Shown here: piece after piece, positions 50,850-59,046 of the stretch | Position numbering within the stretch: the stretch's first letter is position 1 | Layout of the letters: the number at the start of each line of letters is the position of its first letter | NCBI GenBank assembly: GCA_018267965.1 | Contig: JAFDXK010000001.1 | Span: 248,001 to 312,000, forward strand | DNA length: 64,000 nucleotides | Direction of reading: 5' to 3' | Source: Bacteroidota bacterium | GTDB lineage: Bacteria; Bacteroidota; Bacteroidia; Chitinophagales; Chitinophagaceae | The notes under the pieces: model-generated | What the model saw: the letters and a program-made list of their open reading frames with translations, nothing else | What the model was told of the DNA's origin: nothing | Databases searched by the model: none | Program-made: the position numbers and the translations under genes

Positions 50850-50924
50850 TTACTCCTTCACCAACTTCCCGCTTACGAATAATTTTCCATCGGCATTGCT
50901 GATGCGGTAGAGGTATGTGCCGTA
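50850..50924 (-). pseudogene. C-terminal remnant of a T9SS sorting domain
   Basis: On the minus strand the frame YGTYLYRISNADGKLFVSGK then LVKE and a stop is a textbook end of a type A sorting domain. There is no gene in frame upstream. This is a leftover of a lost secreted-protein gene, truncated at about 50925. Confidence 0.75.
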
Positions 50925-51029
50925 ATGTTAGAAGTGTTGAAAGATAAGCCCCCTAAATTCCGTAACGGGACTTTTTTGTTTTATGGATAGATAACATGCA
51001 TCTTCTATAAGGGAAGATATAGGGGTTTA

Positions 51030-51200
51030 TTATTTAAGAGATATTTGTATGTTCATTTGTTTTAGCTTTTCATCTTTTATTTTGAGAGGGTCTAAGTTTG
51101 TAGCTGAATATATCTTTTTATATTCTTTTACAGAAATGTTTTTCTGGACATATTGTTTTGCAAGAGAGTCTAGTAAAAATGACAACTTAGCATGAATCAT
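51030..51200 (-). CDS. Small hypothetical protein
   Basis: This A/T-rich frame of about 56 aa starts MIHAKLSFLLDSLAKQYVQK and has further Lys-rich helical sequence. A TTG start at 51242 would add 14 residues. It lies next to the IS element. The evidence is weak. Confidence 0.35.
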   Translation of the reverse strand: MIHAKLSFLLDSLAKQYVQKNISVKEYKKIYSATNLDPLKIKDEKLKQMNIQISLK

Positions 51201-51265
51201 TTTTATAGGTATACCATATTTATTGGTAATTAAGTTTCGCAATTAGTCAAATACACACCAAGAAT

Positions 51266-52357
51266 AGGGTATCCTATTGTATTTTAGATACTATAATATG
51301 ATGCCATTTTTGAGCAAAAAACAGTCAAAAAACTGCTTGAAACTTTCGTTTTCGTCTAAAATCGCATTGCTTTAAAACATCCGTTTTTGTATCTTCTATG
51401 CAATAGAAACGCATAAAAATTGCCACTTCGCAGCCTTTCATTTTATGATTTCCTGGCAAATTTTTCCACTGAGGAACAATGCCTGAATTTCTATGCCAAG
51501 TTGCGTTGGGGTAAAAGGCCGATATGTCCATATTGCTACAGCAAAAGGTCTTATGCTTATAAATGCCGTCCTGTGTATTGTTGTAAAAGCTGTAAGGCAC
51601 AGTATAATGCCAAGACTGGAACCATATTTGCAAACAGTCATATTCCATTATCAAGGTGGTTTATGGTGTATTATTTTCTAACTACTGAAACGTATGGAGT
51701 ATCTTCTATAAAACTTTCAAAATGGACTAACCTACCTCAGAAAACAGTTTGGAGGATGCAGCAGAAAATACGTAACACTATCGGTGACGATATTGAGTTT
51801 CTAAGTGGTGTAGTTGAGGTAGATGAGTGTTACATCGGGCCTAAGCCAAGGAGGTATGACCGCAGAAGATACAAACGAGGTAGAGGTTCTGAACTTAAAA
51901 CGCCTGTATTTGGGTTGCTTCAACGTGACGGTAAACTACGAATTATGCCCGTTAAGGATGTAACATCTAAAACACTACAACGGCTCATATACGATTATGT
52001 AGAAGACGGAAGTACAATAATGTCAGATGAATTTAAGTCATACTGGGGTTTAGATAGGTTGTATATTCATAAGCAGGTTTTCCATGCTGAAAGACAATAC
52101 GTGAACGGTGATGCACATGTAAACGGGTTAGAAGGTGCATGGGCGCATCTTAAAAGAACAATGCGGACTTATATAAGACCGAGTAAGAACTATCTGCATT
52201 TATACTGTAACGAGTTTGAGTTTAGGTATAACAACAGGAATAAATCGCTATACATTCAATTCACTAATGCGATGAGCCTTGCCTCTAAAAAGGTAAAAGG
52301 CGGTAAACCATACTGTTAAAACAGTCAAATCTTTATATTTTTACAATAGGCGTGTCC
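51266..52357 (+). mobile_element. IS1595-family insertion sequence
   Basis: The transposase at 51420 is bracketed by imperfect inverted ends that share CCTATTGTA (left AGGGTATCCTATTGTA at 51266, right complement GGACACGCCTATTGTA ending at 52357). No clear 8-bp target duplication is visible, so the ends are approximate. Confidence 0.6.
51420..52319 (+). CDS. IS1595 (ISXO2-like) family transposase
   Basis: The protein has about 299 aa. An N-terminal zinc ribbon (CPYC ... CCKSC) is followed by an HTH-like region (YGVSSIKLSKWTNLPQKTVW). The DDE-type ISXO2-like catalytic domain has D in VVEVDECYIG, D in STIMSDEFKSYWG, and the N/E-type residues in HVNGLEGAWAHLKRTM. The length is normal for the family. 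The start is a TTG, so translation may begin elsewhere. It appears intact. Confidence 0.92.
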   Translation: MPLRSLSFYDFLANFSTEEQCLNFYAKLRWGKRPICPYCYSKRSYAYKCRPVYCCKSCKAQYNAKTGTIFANSHIPLSRWFMVYYFLTTETYGVSSIKLSKWTNLPQKTVWRMQQKIRNTIGDDIEFLSGVVEVDECYIGPKPRRYDRRRYKRGRGSELKTPVFGLLQRDGKLRIMPVKDVTSKTLQRLIYDYVEDGSTIMSDEFKSYWGLDRLYIHKQVFHAERQYVNGDAHVNGLEGAWAHLKRTMRTYIRPSKNYLHLYCNEFEFRYNNRNKSLYIQFTNAMSLASKKVKGGKPYC

Positions 52358-52382
52358 TGTTGTACGGGCAATTCATGCACTT

Positions 52383-52505
52383 ATGGCAAAGAAGAAAGCT
52401 AAGAAGGACATTATTATAAAAACAAACCTTTCGTTTGAGGAACTTTTATTAAAATCCGTACTACCCACGCCACCCAAAAAACGGGCAAAGAAAAAGAAAG
52501 GTTAA
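52383..52505 (+). CDS. Small Lys-rich protein beside the IS
   Basis: This 40-aa protein (KKKAKKDIIIKTNLSFEELL, ending in PKKRAKKKKG) has basic ends and a short hydrophobic/acidic core. It begins 26 bases past the right end of the IS as drawn; if the IS is longer, this could be its passenger. Small basic proteins of this kind are seen near IS elements in Bacteroidota. The function is unknown. Confidence 0.5.
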   Translation: MAKKKAKKDIIIKTNLSFEELLLKSVLPTPPKKRAKKKKG

Positions 52506-52517
52506 CCATATAAAAGG

Positions 52518-52714
52518 AGGTACGCAATCACAGTAACGTAAAGCACATACAATTATAGGTAATCTATATTGCGTACCTATTCCGTCTTCCAAATCGACCA
52601 AATACAACAAGGCACGGGAATAGCAGAAGCAATCCACCATACGCGTGGAGGCTCTCTATTTCGTGCTATGCGCTCTTGGTCGAGCGTGGAAGACAAATAG
52701 CAGTAGCTTCCACG
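52518..52714 (+). other. Structured intergenic region
   Basis: Two inverted repeats occur with no gene between. AGGTACGCAAT (52518) pairs with ATTGCGTACCT (52568), and CGTGGAAG (52685) pairs with CTTCCACG (52707) followed by TAATTTTTATTG. The second has the form of an intrinsic terminator. A small RNA of about 200 bases is possible. Confidence 0.4.
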
Positions 52715-52768
52715 TAATTTTTATTGTTACCTCTCCGTCAGGAAGCTGCGGGGAATAACAATAAAGGC

Positions 52769-53353
52769 ATGAAAACCATATTTATATTATTGCTTCCTGC
52801 ATTGCTAATCACTAAAACGTATGCACAGGATGACACTATTGTATCAAGGTTCGCTAACCACGATAAACTTGAAAGTCAAATCAAAGTAAACCGCAACGGT
52901 AAAGGCAATAGCGCATTTACATTATCACTTGCCAAACTTGAAAACATAATCAAAAGTGGTACAACCGCAAAAGCATTAGAAAACCAATTAGGGGTTTGGC
53001 AATCTTTTGCATCTGATAACACAGTCGGTTATGACTGGAACGATAAGACAAAGGAATACGATGTACCAAGGCTACAGTTGCAATATAGTACCGAGGTGAA
53101 AAACCGAAGCTATGTTATCAGGGCAGAAGTCCCCAAAGACCTAACGAACAATATCAAGTATCTGGAAATCATTACAATAATGAATGGTATGCAGGTTGCT
53201 GAATTTAAACAGTCATTGAGAAACAACGGCTATTTAGAGAATGAGAACCTAACCAAGACTTTCAGAAAACAGACTTGGCAGAATAAGACTAAACATCTTA
53301 CCATAACGATAAAAGAAAATAGTAACGATACTCATACAATAGGAATAAGATAG
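52769..53353 (+). CDS. Secreted hypothetical protein
   Basis: This protein of about 194 aa has a signal peptide (TIFILLLPALLITKTYA). The mature part is basic and mixed (KLESQIKVNRNGKGNSAFTL, SYVIRAEVPKDLTNNIKYLE). It is low-GC like the next two genes and may have arrived with the IS. The start is set by the signal peptide. Confidence 0.6.
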   Translation: MKTIFILLLPALLITKTYAQDDTIVSRFANHDKLESQIKVNRNGKGNSAFTLSLAKLENIIKSGTTAKALENQLGVWQSFASDNTVGYDWNDKTKEYDVPRLQLQYSTEVKNRSYVIRAEVPKDLTNNIKYLEIITIMNGMQVAEFKQSLRNNGYLENENLTKTFRKQTWQNKTKHLTITIKENSNDTHTIGIR

Positions 53354-53407
53354 GCAAACGAATTGAGTCGGGTAAGACCGACTTAGGGGCATGGAAAGCC
53401 AGTTTTT

Positions 53408-53863
53408 ATGAAAAAATTACTTTCCATGCTCTACATTTGGGCTAAACAATTCGTAGCCAAATTTCGGAAGCCCATGAGTAACCATGAAAAAATTAAAAAG
53501 CTGTCAATAGTTTTTACATATCTGATAGATGAATTTGAAAAGTATCTTGGTTCAGGAGCATTTATTCCTAAACATGCAATTATAGTTGACCGAAGAAATA
53601 ACATTCTGGATATTTACTTTGCAGGATGCAAATTTGTGTTGGCAGGTAAGCCATCTTTAGAATTGGGTTTAATTGTAATGACTACTTATCAGGAAGAATA
53701 CAATAAGCAACCACAAATGGTAAAGGAATTGATATTTACCATTCAAGACAATACGGAATTGTGTTTTACTGACAAATGCCTGATTATAGAGGAGTTTATT
53801 CCTGAATATTATAAACGCCTTTTAGAATATATAGAAGCGAGTATGAAACCTACGGCATCCTAA
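53408..53863 (+). CDS. Hypothetical protein
   Basis: This 151-aa protein has a basic N-terminus with a weak amphipathic helix (LLSMLYIWAKQFVAKFRK) and a globular body (LDIYFAGCKFVLAGKPSLEL, ELIFTIQDNTELCFTDKCLI). The family is not recognised. It is spaced 20 bases from the following gene, so they are probably cotranscribed. Confidence 0.55.
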   Translation: MKKLLSMLYIWAKQFVAKFRKPMSNHEKIKKLSIVFTYLIDEFEKYLGSGAFIPKHAIIVDRRNNILDIYFAGCKFVLAGKPSLELGLIVMTTYQEEYNKQPQMVKELIFTIQDNTELCFTDKCLIIEEFIPEYYKRLLEYIEASMKPTAS

Positions 53864-53883
53864 AAGCCTCAAACCAAGAAATT

Positions 53884-54330
53884 ATGAGCGAAAAATCCGT
53901 TATGGAACAATTAGAAGAAATGGAACGTGAAGCAGAAGCCATTGAAAAACGTATGAATGAACGAGAGGCTCAAGGGCTTGCAGACATTTATAAATACTTT
54001 GACCGGATTAATGATAAGCTATCATCATTCAATAATATGTTGGTAGCTGGTTATTTTGCTCTTGCAACATTCAGTCCGGGTGTATCAAAATGGATACTTA
54101 TAATCCCACTTATCAATATGCTCATTCTTATACGCTTAGATTATAGAATGATGGAACAAGGTAGAATTATGTCGCAAATCAAGTCACAGCCTCAAAGTGT
54201 GATTGATAAATACGGAAGAAAACAAGGTCATGTTACATTATTGTCATTGTTTACGATAATTACCACTTTGATAGTAACAATCGTCCTCTTAGTCATTGTT
54301 AATCAAGTAATAATCCCCAAAATCAGCTAA
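53884..54330 (+). CDS. Membrane protein with N-terminal coiled coil
   Basis: In this 148-aa protein residues 1-50 are a charged coiled coil (EQLEEMEREAEAIEKRMNER). Two membrane-spanning regions follow (LVAGYFALATFS...ILIIPLINMLILI and LFTIITTLIVTIVLLVIV). It could be a small membrane anchor of a stress or defence pair with the gene upstream. That is speculation. Confidence 0.55.
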   Translation: MSEKSVMEQLEEMEREAEAIEKRMNEREAQGLADIYKYFDRINDKLSSFNNMLVAGYFALATFSPGVSKWILIIPLINMLILIRLDYRMMEQGRIMSQIKSQPQSVIDKYGRKQGHVTLLSLFTIITTLIVTIVLLVIVNQVIIPKIS

Positions 54331-54535
54331 AACCAACTACACACGTACGTGTGTAGTTGACTAATTGCGTTAAGTTTTTATCGACACCATTTCTTGCATC
54401 TTTGATAGCACAATCGTAATAATAATTCGCACTATCAAGTAAAGTATTGATTTCTGTTACCGACCTATTGGATTTAGGACTGTTACAATCACAAAAAATA
54501 AATAGTATTCCGAAAAGGAGACAGTGGCATTTCAT
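54323..54535 (-). CDS. Small lipoprotein-like protein
   Basis: This 70-aa protein has an N-terminus LLFGILFIFCDCNS with a Cys after a hydrophobic stretch, like a lipobox. The mature part is helical (VTEINTLLDSANYYYDCAIK). It overlaps the convergent gene by eight bases. The evidence is moderate. Confidence 0.45.
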   Translation of the reverse strand: MKCHCLLFGILFIFCDCNSPKSNRSVTEINTLLDSANYYYDCAIKDARNGVDKNLTQLVNYTRTCVVGFS

Positions 54536-54629
54536 CTGATTTAATTTATTTGTACAGGTTTTTCTGTGTATGCTAAGCTAATAATAAATATACCATAAAT
54601 ATTTACATTCCTTATTACCTTGCAGCCTG

Positions 54630-55289
54630 ATGTCGTCGGCACAAATCAAAGATCATTACCGCATATTAGAGGTAGCACCTAATGCTACTGCTGACGATAT
54701 TAAGAAAGCGTACCGGGCACTGGCTATGCAGTATCACCCTGATACCAATGCGAATGAATATGCTGCAGCACACTTTAGAGATATAGCAGAAGCATATAGC
54801 ATATTGGGCAACGAGCATAAACGCCGCAAGTATGATGAAGAACGCTGGCTAAGCGGTATGAGCAATCGTGCTAAAGAGCAGGCAGTGATAACACCCGCAT
54901 GGATATTGCAGGAAGCTAAGCGGCTGAGCAAACACATGGCAACGGTAGATACTTACCGTATGAGCCATAGTGCGCTGTATGATTATGTATGTATGCTGCT
55001 GAACGATAACCATATGGCGGTATTGCTGCACGCTAATGATGAAAGCACTAACGAGGCCATTGCTACAGAACTGATACACGCTACCCGCCACCTGAAGCAT
55101 GAGTACATGCAACCGATAGCCGATATGGCCGCCAAACTGGTGATGCACCATAACGATATACTAACCCGACTGTACAGGCAAACACGCAGCAGCTATGCCC
55201 GCAGTGTGTGGGATAAGTACATGCCGCTGGTGATAGTGATAATAACGGTGCTGTTGTGCTTTGCTATGTTTTTGTGGGGGAGGAGGTAG
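54630..55289 (+). CDS. DnaJ-domain membrane protein
   Basis: In this 219-aa protein residues 8-72 are a J domain (DHYRILEVAPNATADDIKKA, MQYHPDTNANEY with HPD, YSILGNEHKRRKYDEERW). A helical middle and a C-terminal membrane helix (LVIVIITVLLCFAMFLWG) follow. It lacks the Zn-finger and C-terminal domains of DnaJ, so it is a class III J protein that would recruit DnaK to the membrane. Confidence 0.85.
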   Translation: MSSAQIKDHYRILEVAPNATADDIKKAYRALAMQYHPDTNANEYAAAHFRDIAEAYSILGNEHKRRKYDEERWLSGMSNRAKEQAVITPAWILQEAKRLSKHMATVDTYRMSHSALYDYVCMLLNDNHMAVLLHANDESTNEAIATELIHATRHLKHEYMQPIADMAAKLVMHHNDILTRLYRQTRSSYARSVWDKYMPLVIVIITVLLCFAMFLWGRR

Positions 55290-55293
55290 CCTG

Positions 55294-56076
55294 TTACTCC
55301 ACTACATAATATGTAGCCATTTTTGCCATCTTATAATACGGTTCTGCAGCAATACCATTTATCGTGTTAGAGAGATACAACGTATCGGTGGCTGCGGTGA
55401 ACAAAGGTACTGTGCCGCGCATATCATTTGTAATGGTGAGGTTGGGCAGTACGTCTTTAGTTTTGCACCAAAAACGAGATGAGGTATCATATACATTGTA
55501 AGGCAGGAATACCGAATTGCTATCTGTAGACGATGTGCCATAGGTATAATAGATAGCGGTTTGATATTTTGTAAAATTGAAGCTGATTCTTTTGCGATAA
55601 GCAGTAAGCGTATCCCAAACGGATACTCCATCTTTATTGTAGGCATTTACTGCGCGCCAAACCGTAACATCACCATAGCCGGTATACATGATATGGCGGT
55701 CTTTATTTGGCTGACCTCCCAATTTTATGATTTCGGAACTACCCTCTGTATACTTAAATGTATTTTTTACTCCAATGGCATCCCTAACAATACCGTAATT
55801 ATAGTCCTTCGAATACCATTCGAAAGAGTAAGTCATCTCATTTTCTACGGCACTCATGGGTACGCGATATTGAGCACCGGGCTGCAATATGTTTTCTATT
55901 ATTCCCCCTCCGGCAAAGCCACCACTGGCGTAAATACGGAGCACAACTGGCTGGCTGAGTGTATTTTCAAAAATATAGTTGGTAGTAAGGTTGGTAACTA
56001 CAGGTTCTTTTTTCTTGCAGGCAAAAGCCAGGCAGATAAATAGTAACAGAACAAGCAGAGATGTGCGTTGATTCAT
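55294..56076 (-). CDS. Lipoprotein of unknown function
   Basis: This 260-aa protein has a signal peptide with lipobox LAFAC followed by KKKEP, a usual OM-retained Bacteroidota start. The mature part is strand-rich (YIFENTLSQPVVLRIYASGG, EMTYSFEWYSKDYNYGIV). It converges with the DnaJ-like gene. The family is unknown. Confidence 0.7.
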   Translation of the reverse strand: MNQRTSLLVLLLFICLAFACKKKEPVVTNLTTNYIFENTLSQPVVLRIYASGGFAGGGIIENILQPGAQYRVPMSAVENEMTYSFEWYSKDYNYGIVRDAIGVKNTFKYTEGSSEIIKLGGQPNKDRHIMYTGYGDVTVWRAVNAYNKDGVSVWDTLTAYRKRISFNFTKYQTAIYYTYGTSSTDSNSVFLPYNVYDTSSRFWCKTKDVLPNLTITNDMRGTVPLFTAATDTLYLSNTINGIAAEPYYKMAKMATYYVVE

Positions 56077-56234
56077 AAAATAAATAAGGTTTGATGTATA
56101 ACGGATAAACGTAACAAATAGTATGCCGTATAGGTATATAACGGCCTGAAATGTGGTATTAACTGTGTGTTATTAGTCAATTATTCAACAAATTGCTGTA
56201 TATTTACCTTGTTACAATTTAGAGAAGAGAATTT

Positions 56235-56645
56235 ATGGCATCCTTTACTACGGAAGATATTTTCGTTAGGGAAATGATATTGCACGGCAAACCTGAGCGT
56301 GCGATAAAGGAAGCCTTCCCCCGTTTGATAGAAGAATACACTGCAGATGCCATTGCTTATATGATGGATAATCCCGAGGTGCGCCACCGTATAGATGCGG
56401 GCATCGTATATTTCTACAGGGATTATGTAAATGGTATCCGAGTCCCCGAAATAGCACCAGTAACGCTGGAGGAGCGTAAGGAACTGCTGCTGAAGATTAT
56501 TCGCCGCGAGCGCAAGAACCCTAAATATATCCTCACCAAAGATGGCCTGGGTATGATAATGGTAAAGCCCGAACTGGATGAAGTGAACGAGGCGCTGAAA
56601 GTGTATTATGAGCTGCAGAAGGTGATGAATAAGGTAGTGAGGTAG
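56235..56645 (+). CDS. Possible small terminase-like phage protein
   Basis: In this 136-aa protein the segment DIFVREMILHGKPERAIKEA then YMMDNPEVRHRIDAG resembles the N-terminal HTH of small terminases, followed by a helical part (TLEERKELLLKIIRRERK). It is the first gene of the right-hand phage block. The terminase large subunit lies 12 kb away on the other strand. The assignment is tentative. Confidence 0.45.
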   Translation: MASFTTEDIFVREMILHGKPERAIKEAFPRLIEEYTADAIAYMMDNPEVRHRIDAGIVYFYRDYVNGIRVPEIAPVTLEERKELLLKIIRRERKNPKYILTKDGLGMIMVKPELDEVNEALKVYYELQKVMNKVVR

Positions 56646-56700
56646 TTGATTGGTTGAATAGTTGATTTGTTTCGGAGTATTATTTCAAAATAATTTATTT

Positions 56701-56729
56701 TTTGTATTTGCGGTAATGGTGTATTTTTG
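56701..56729 (+). promoter_or_regulatory. Promoter of the tail-chaperone genes
   Basis: TTTG at 56701 and TATTTTTG at 56722 (TAnnTTTG) are separated by 17 bases, matching the Bacteroidota consensus. The next start codon is at 56755. Confidence 0.65.
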
Positions 56730-56754
56730 CTATACCAAATTATCACCATTCGCT

Positions 56755-57318
56755 ATGTATAAAGACAACCCTAAGTACAAGGAAGTTTTCTATTCCACCA
56801 TTCACAATATTGCTTTTTATATGCCCGAAGATGCTGCCAACGGCTATCATATGAGCCGCTATGTAGCCGCAGGTGCGCAAAACATTTATGCTGCTGGCGG
56901 GGCGACGAAAGAATTGCTGGGCAATATGATGGATAAGATGCTGGAACTGTGCAACGATGAGAAAAGCCTGAAAACACTGCGCACGGATATTGCCACACTG
57001 GCTAACAATATCAAATACCGACTGCGCTACCCTGTAGACGAAGACTGTGCACTGCGTATGGGTGCCATTTATACTTTTACCGAAGGAGAGAACCCGGACA
57101 GTACAGAGGACTATCATACCAATAAAAAAATACTGCTTGCCAAAGGCGATGCTGTACAAGGCATAGCACCTGACCCGGCACTCTATGCTTTTTTTTTGAG
57201 CACAGGAATCGTGTACACACCCTCATGGAGCGAACTGTTGGTTACTTTGACCAATACGAACTATTTCAGCCAAAGAAAGGAGATGCTGAACGCCCTGATG
57301 CCGCAACCCGCAGCGTAA
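56755..57318 (+). CDS. Probable tail assembly chaperone (frame 0 product)
   Basis: This protein of about 187 aa starts MYKDNPKYKEVFYSTIHNIA. It is mostly helical (GATKELLGNMMDKMLELCND, LKTLRTDIATLANNIKYRLR) and unrecognised by family. Position before the tape measure, and a T9 tract (57189-57197) read as GCT-TTT-TTT-TTG, fit the G/GT tail chaperones of long-tailed phages. A -1 shift there joins it to the 57225 frame. Confidence 0.65.
   Translation: MYKDNPKYKEVFYSTIHNIAFYMPEDAANGYHMSRYVAAGAQNIYAAGGATKELLGNMMDKMLELCNDEKSLKTLRTDIATLANNIKYRLRYPVDEDCALRMGAIYTFTEGENPDSTEDYHTNKKILLAKGDAVQGIAPDPALYAFFLSTGIVYTPSWSELLVTLTNTNYFSQRKEMLNALMPQPAA
57189..57197 (+). promoter_or_regulatory. Candidate -1 ribosomal frameshift site
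   Basis: Nine T residues hold the slippery heptamer T-TTT-TTT in the frame of the upstream gene. After a -1 shift the ribosome would read GAG-CAC-AGG and continue without a stop through 57494. Confidence 0.6.
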
Positions 57319-57494
57319 GCGCAAGGGTGGATGAGTGGTATGACAGCTTTTGGGACATCAGTATGAAGTATTGCGAAGGAGATATACAAAAAGCTGAACA
57401 CCTGATGGATACCAGCGTGTTTATGTTTTACTACCGTATTAAACAAAAGGCCAGCTACGCGCAGTGGTATAATGAGGAGATGAAGGTGAAGTGA
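57225..57494 (+). CDS. Tail assembly chaperone, -1 frame extension
   Basis: The 89-codon frame starts at ATG 57225 and overlaps the upstream gene by 94 bases in the -1 frame. The frame is in fact open back to the T9 tract. The C-terminus ARVDEWYDSFWDISMKYCEG and YYRIKQKASYAQWYNEEM is the conserved-looking part, like the T domain of GT. It is probably made as a fusion through frameshifting and not on its own. Confidence 0.6.
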   Translation: MERTVGYFDQYELFQPKKGDAERPDAATRSVSARVDEWYDSFWDISMKYCEGDIQKAEHLMDTSVFMFYYRIKQKASYAQWYNEEMKVK

Positions 57495-58259
57495 TTAGTA
57501 ATATTCGTAGGTGTATTCGTTCAGGTAGTAGCTATACGCACCGTTGTTTCCATCCAATTTATAATATTGAACTTCTGATAACGGATTGCCTTGTTTGTCA
57601 AAAGCCAATTTTTCAATGTGTGTGGTGTCATTATCCTTCCGGTAAGATTTTTTCGAAATTTCCATGTTCTTCAGATAGGTATACTCTGTTTGGCCGTCTT
57701 CAATGTAACCGGTGATATCCGGATAGGCGTGTACGGCTTCTTTTTTTATAGTGTAGTCATCATTATACCAATACTCGTTTCTGTACGAAATAGGCCCACT
57801 GCTGTCTGTTGGATTTTTCAGCATATAAATGTTCTGCACGTAATGTTTACTATCCGTCCACAGGTATTCAAATATCCTGCACCTGGCATTTTTGACATAG
57901 TTTTCCATTCTTTTCACCGTGTCGCCAGAATAGTAATATATCTGTTTCGCCCGATATGTTTCTTTTCCGGCATCGTCGTATTGACTCCATTCACTTGTAA
58001 GTATATTACCGGCTTCATTGTAATAGTAGTCGGTTATAATGTTGGGGAGTTCTGTTGTTTTTACATAAGCGCCATTGCTGAACGCAGCCAGATATTGCTT
58101 ACTGAGGATATGCTTCACCTTACCTTTTAATTGTTTGTGTTTTAAATCTGTATACCAGTTGCTGGCAGGTGTATCAGCAAATGCGTTTTCTTTTTTATCA
58201 GTATTGTTGCAAGCAGCCATTGACATAGATGCAAGGACTACGACGAATATTTTTTTCAT
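57495..58259 (-). CDS. YD-like lipoprotein, tail-module moron 1
   Basis: This 254-aa protein has a lipoprotein signal (VVLASMSMAAC). The mature part has repeats of the DYYYNEAGNILTSEW, YWYNDDYTIKKE and EYTYEYY style. It is paralogous to the next two genes and similar in style to the secreted protein at 2558. It lies against the direction of the phage genes, and its stop touches that of the tail chaperone. A lysogenic conversion or exclusion role is possible. Confidence 0.7.
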   Translation of the reverse strand: MKKIFVVVLASMSMAACNNTDKKENAFADTPASNWYTDLKHKQLKGKVKHILSKQYLAAFSNGAYVKTTELPNIITDYYYNEAGNILTSEWSQYDDAGKETYRAKQIYYYSGDTVKRMENYVKNARCRIFEYLWTDSKHYVQNIYMLKNPTDSSGPISYRNEYWYNDDYTIKKEAVHAYPDITGYIEDGQTEYTYLKNMEISKKSYRKDNDTTHIEKLAFDKQGNPLSEVQYYKLDGNNGAYSYYLNEYTYEYY

Positions 58260-58281
58260 GAGGTAAGTGTTTGTGTGAAAA

Positions 58282-59025
58282 TTACTTATAATACTCGTAG
58301 CCCAAACAATTCATCGTGCTGCTGATATCATCACTTACCTTGTTTATTTTACACAGCGGGTTATTCAGACTGTCAGATTTACGAATAGTAATGTTTGTGA
58401 TAATTGCAGCAGCACCTTGTGTAGAGACGTTGATAGACATTGCATCAGGATACTCAATAAATGTTACAGGCTTTTCACCGGCACGTTTATCGAAATAATC
58501 TGAATTGATCTTTACCGGTTGATGTTCATTGTTAAGGGTGGTGTACCTTACTTCATATAGCGTACCTGCAGTATTGTTTTTCTCAGATATCGTAAAGAAA
58601 GAATCAATGTATTTATTGGGATTATCCCATTTGCGTACTACTCTTTCTATTGCAATGTTATTCCTGTATTTGGTGTAGCCTGTATTGGCATCACCCGAGT
58701 GTGTGTATACTTCTTTTTCGGGTTCACGATAATTTTTATCAAATTTTCGGTCAATTGTAACAAGCCTTCCGGCATCATCAAAAGTATAGGTATTGACATA
58801 TTGCATGCCATGTACGCCCCAGTCACCGTTTTTGTATAGTGTGAGTCCGTAAAGACTGTCATTTATTGTTTTGACACGGCCTGTAAGGTGCATTAGTTGC
58901 ACATCGGTAGCCCATGCTGCTGGAGGTTTGGCCTGCTCGGTTTTCTCTTGTTGTGGCGGGTTAGATTCATTATTGCAGGCAGTAAGCGTTAACAACAATG
59001 CCACGGATAAGTTTATTTTTTTCAT
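58282..59025 (-). CDS. YD-like lipoprotein, tail-module moron 2
   Basis: This 247-aa protein has lipobox LLTLTAC followed by NNESN. It shares with its neighbours the opening WATDVQLMHLTGRVKTIND, YD-like strands (YTFDDAGRLVTIDRK) and a YEYYK end. About 45 bases around its start are repeated at the start of the downstream gene, showing tandem duplication. Confidence 0.7.
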   Translation of the reverse strand: MKKINLSVALLLTLTACNNESNPPQQEKTEQAKPPAAWATDVQLMHLTGRVKTINDSLYGLTLYKNGDWGVHGMQYVNTYTFDDAGRLVTIDRKFDKNYREPEKEVYTHSGDANTGYTKYRNNIAIERVVRKWDNPNKYIDSFFTISEKNNTAGTLYEVRYTTLNNEHQPVKINSDYFDKRAGEKPVTFIEYPDAMSINVSTQGAAAIITNITIRKSDSLNNPLCKINKVSDDISSTMNCLGYEYYK

Positions 59026-59046
59026 GAGGTAAGTATTTTTATAAAA

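Noticed and set aside
50940-50985. A ninth, degenerate CCGTAA hairpin (CCGTAACGGG)
   Set aside because: The stem is absent and the CCGTAA overlaps a simple CCGTTACGG palindrome; resemblance to the array is too weak.
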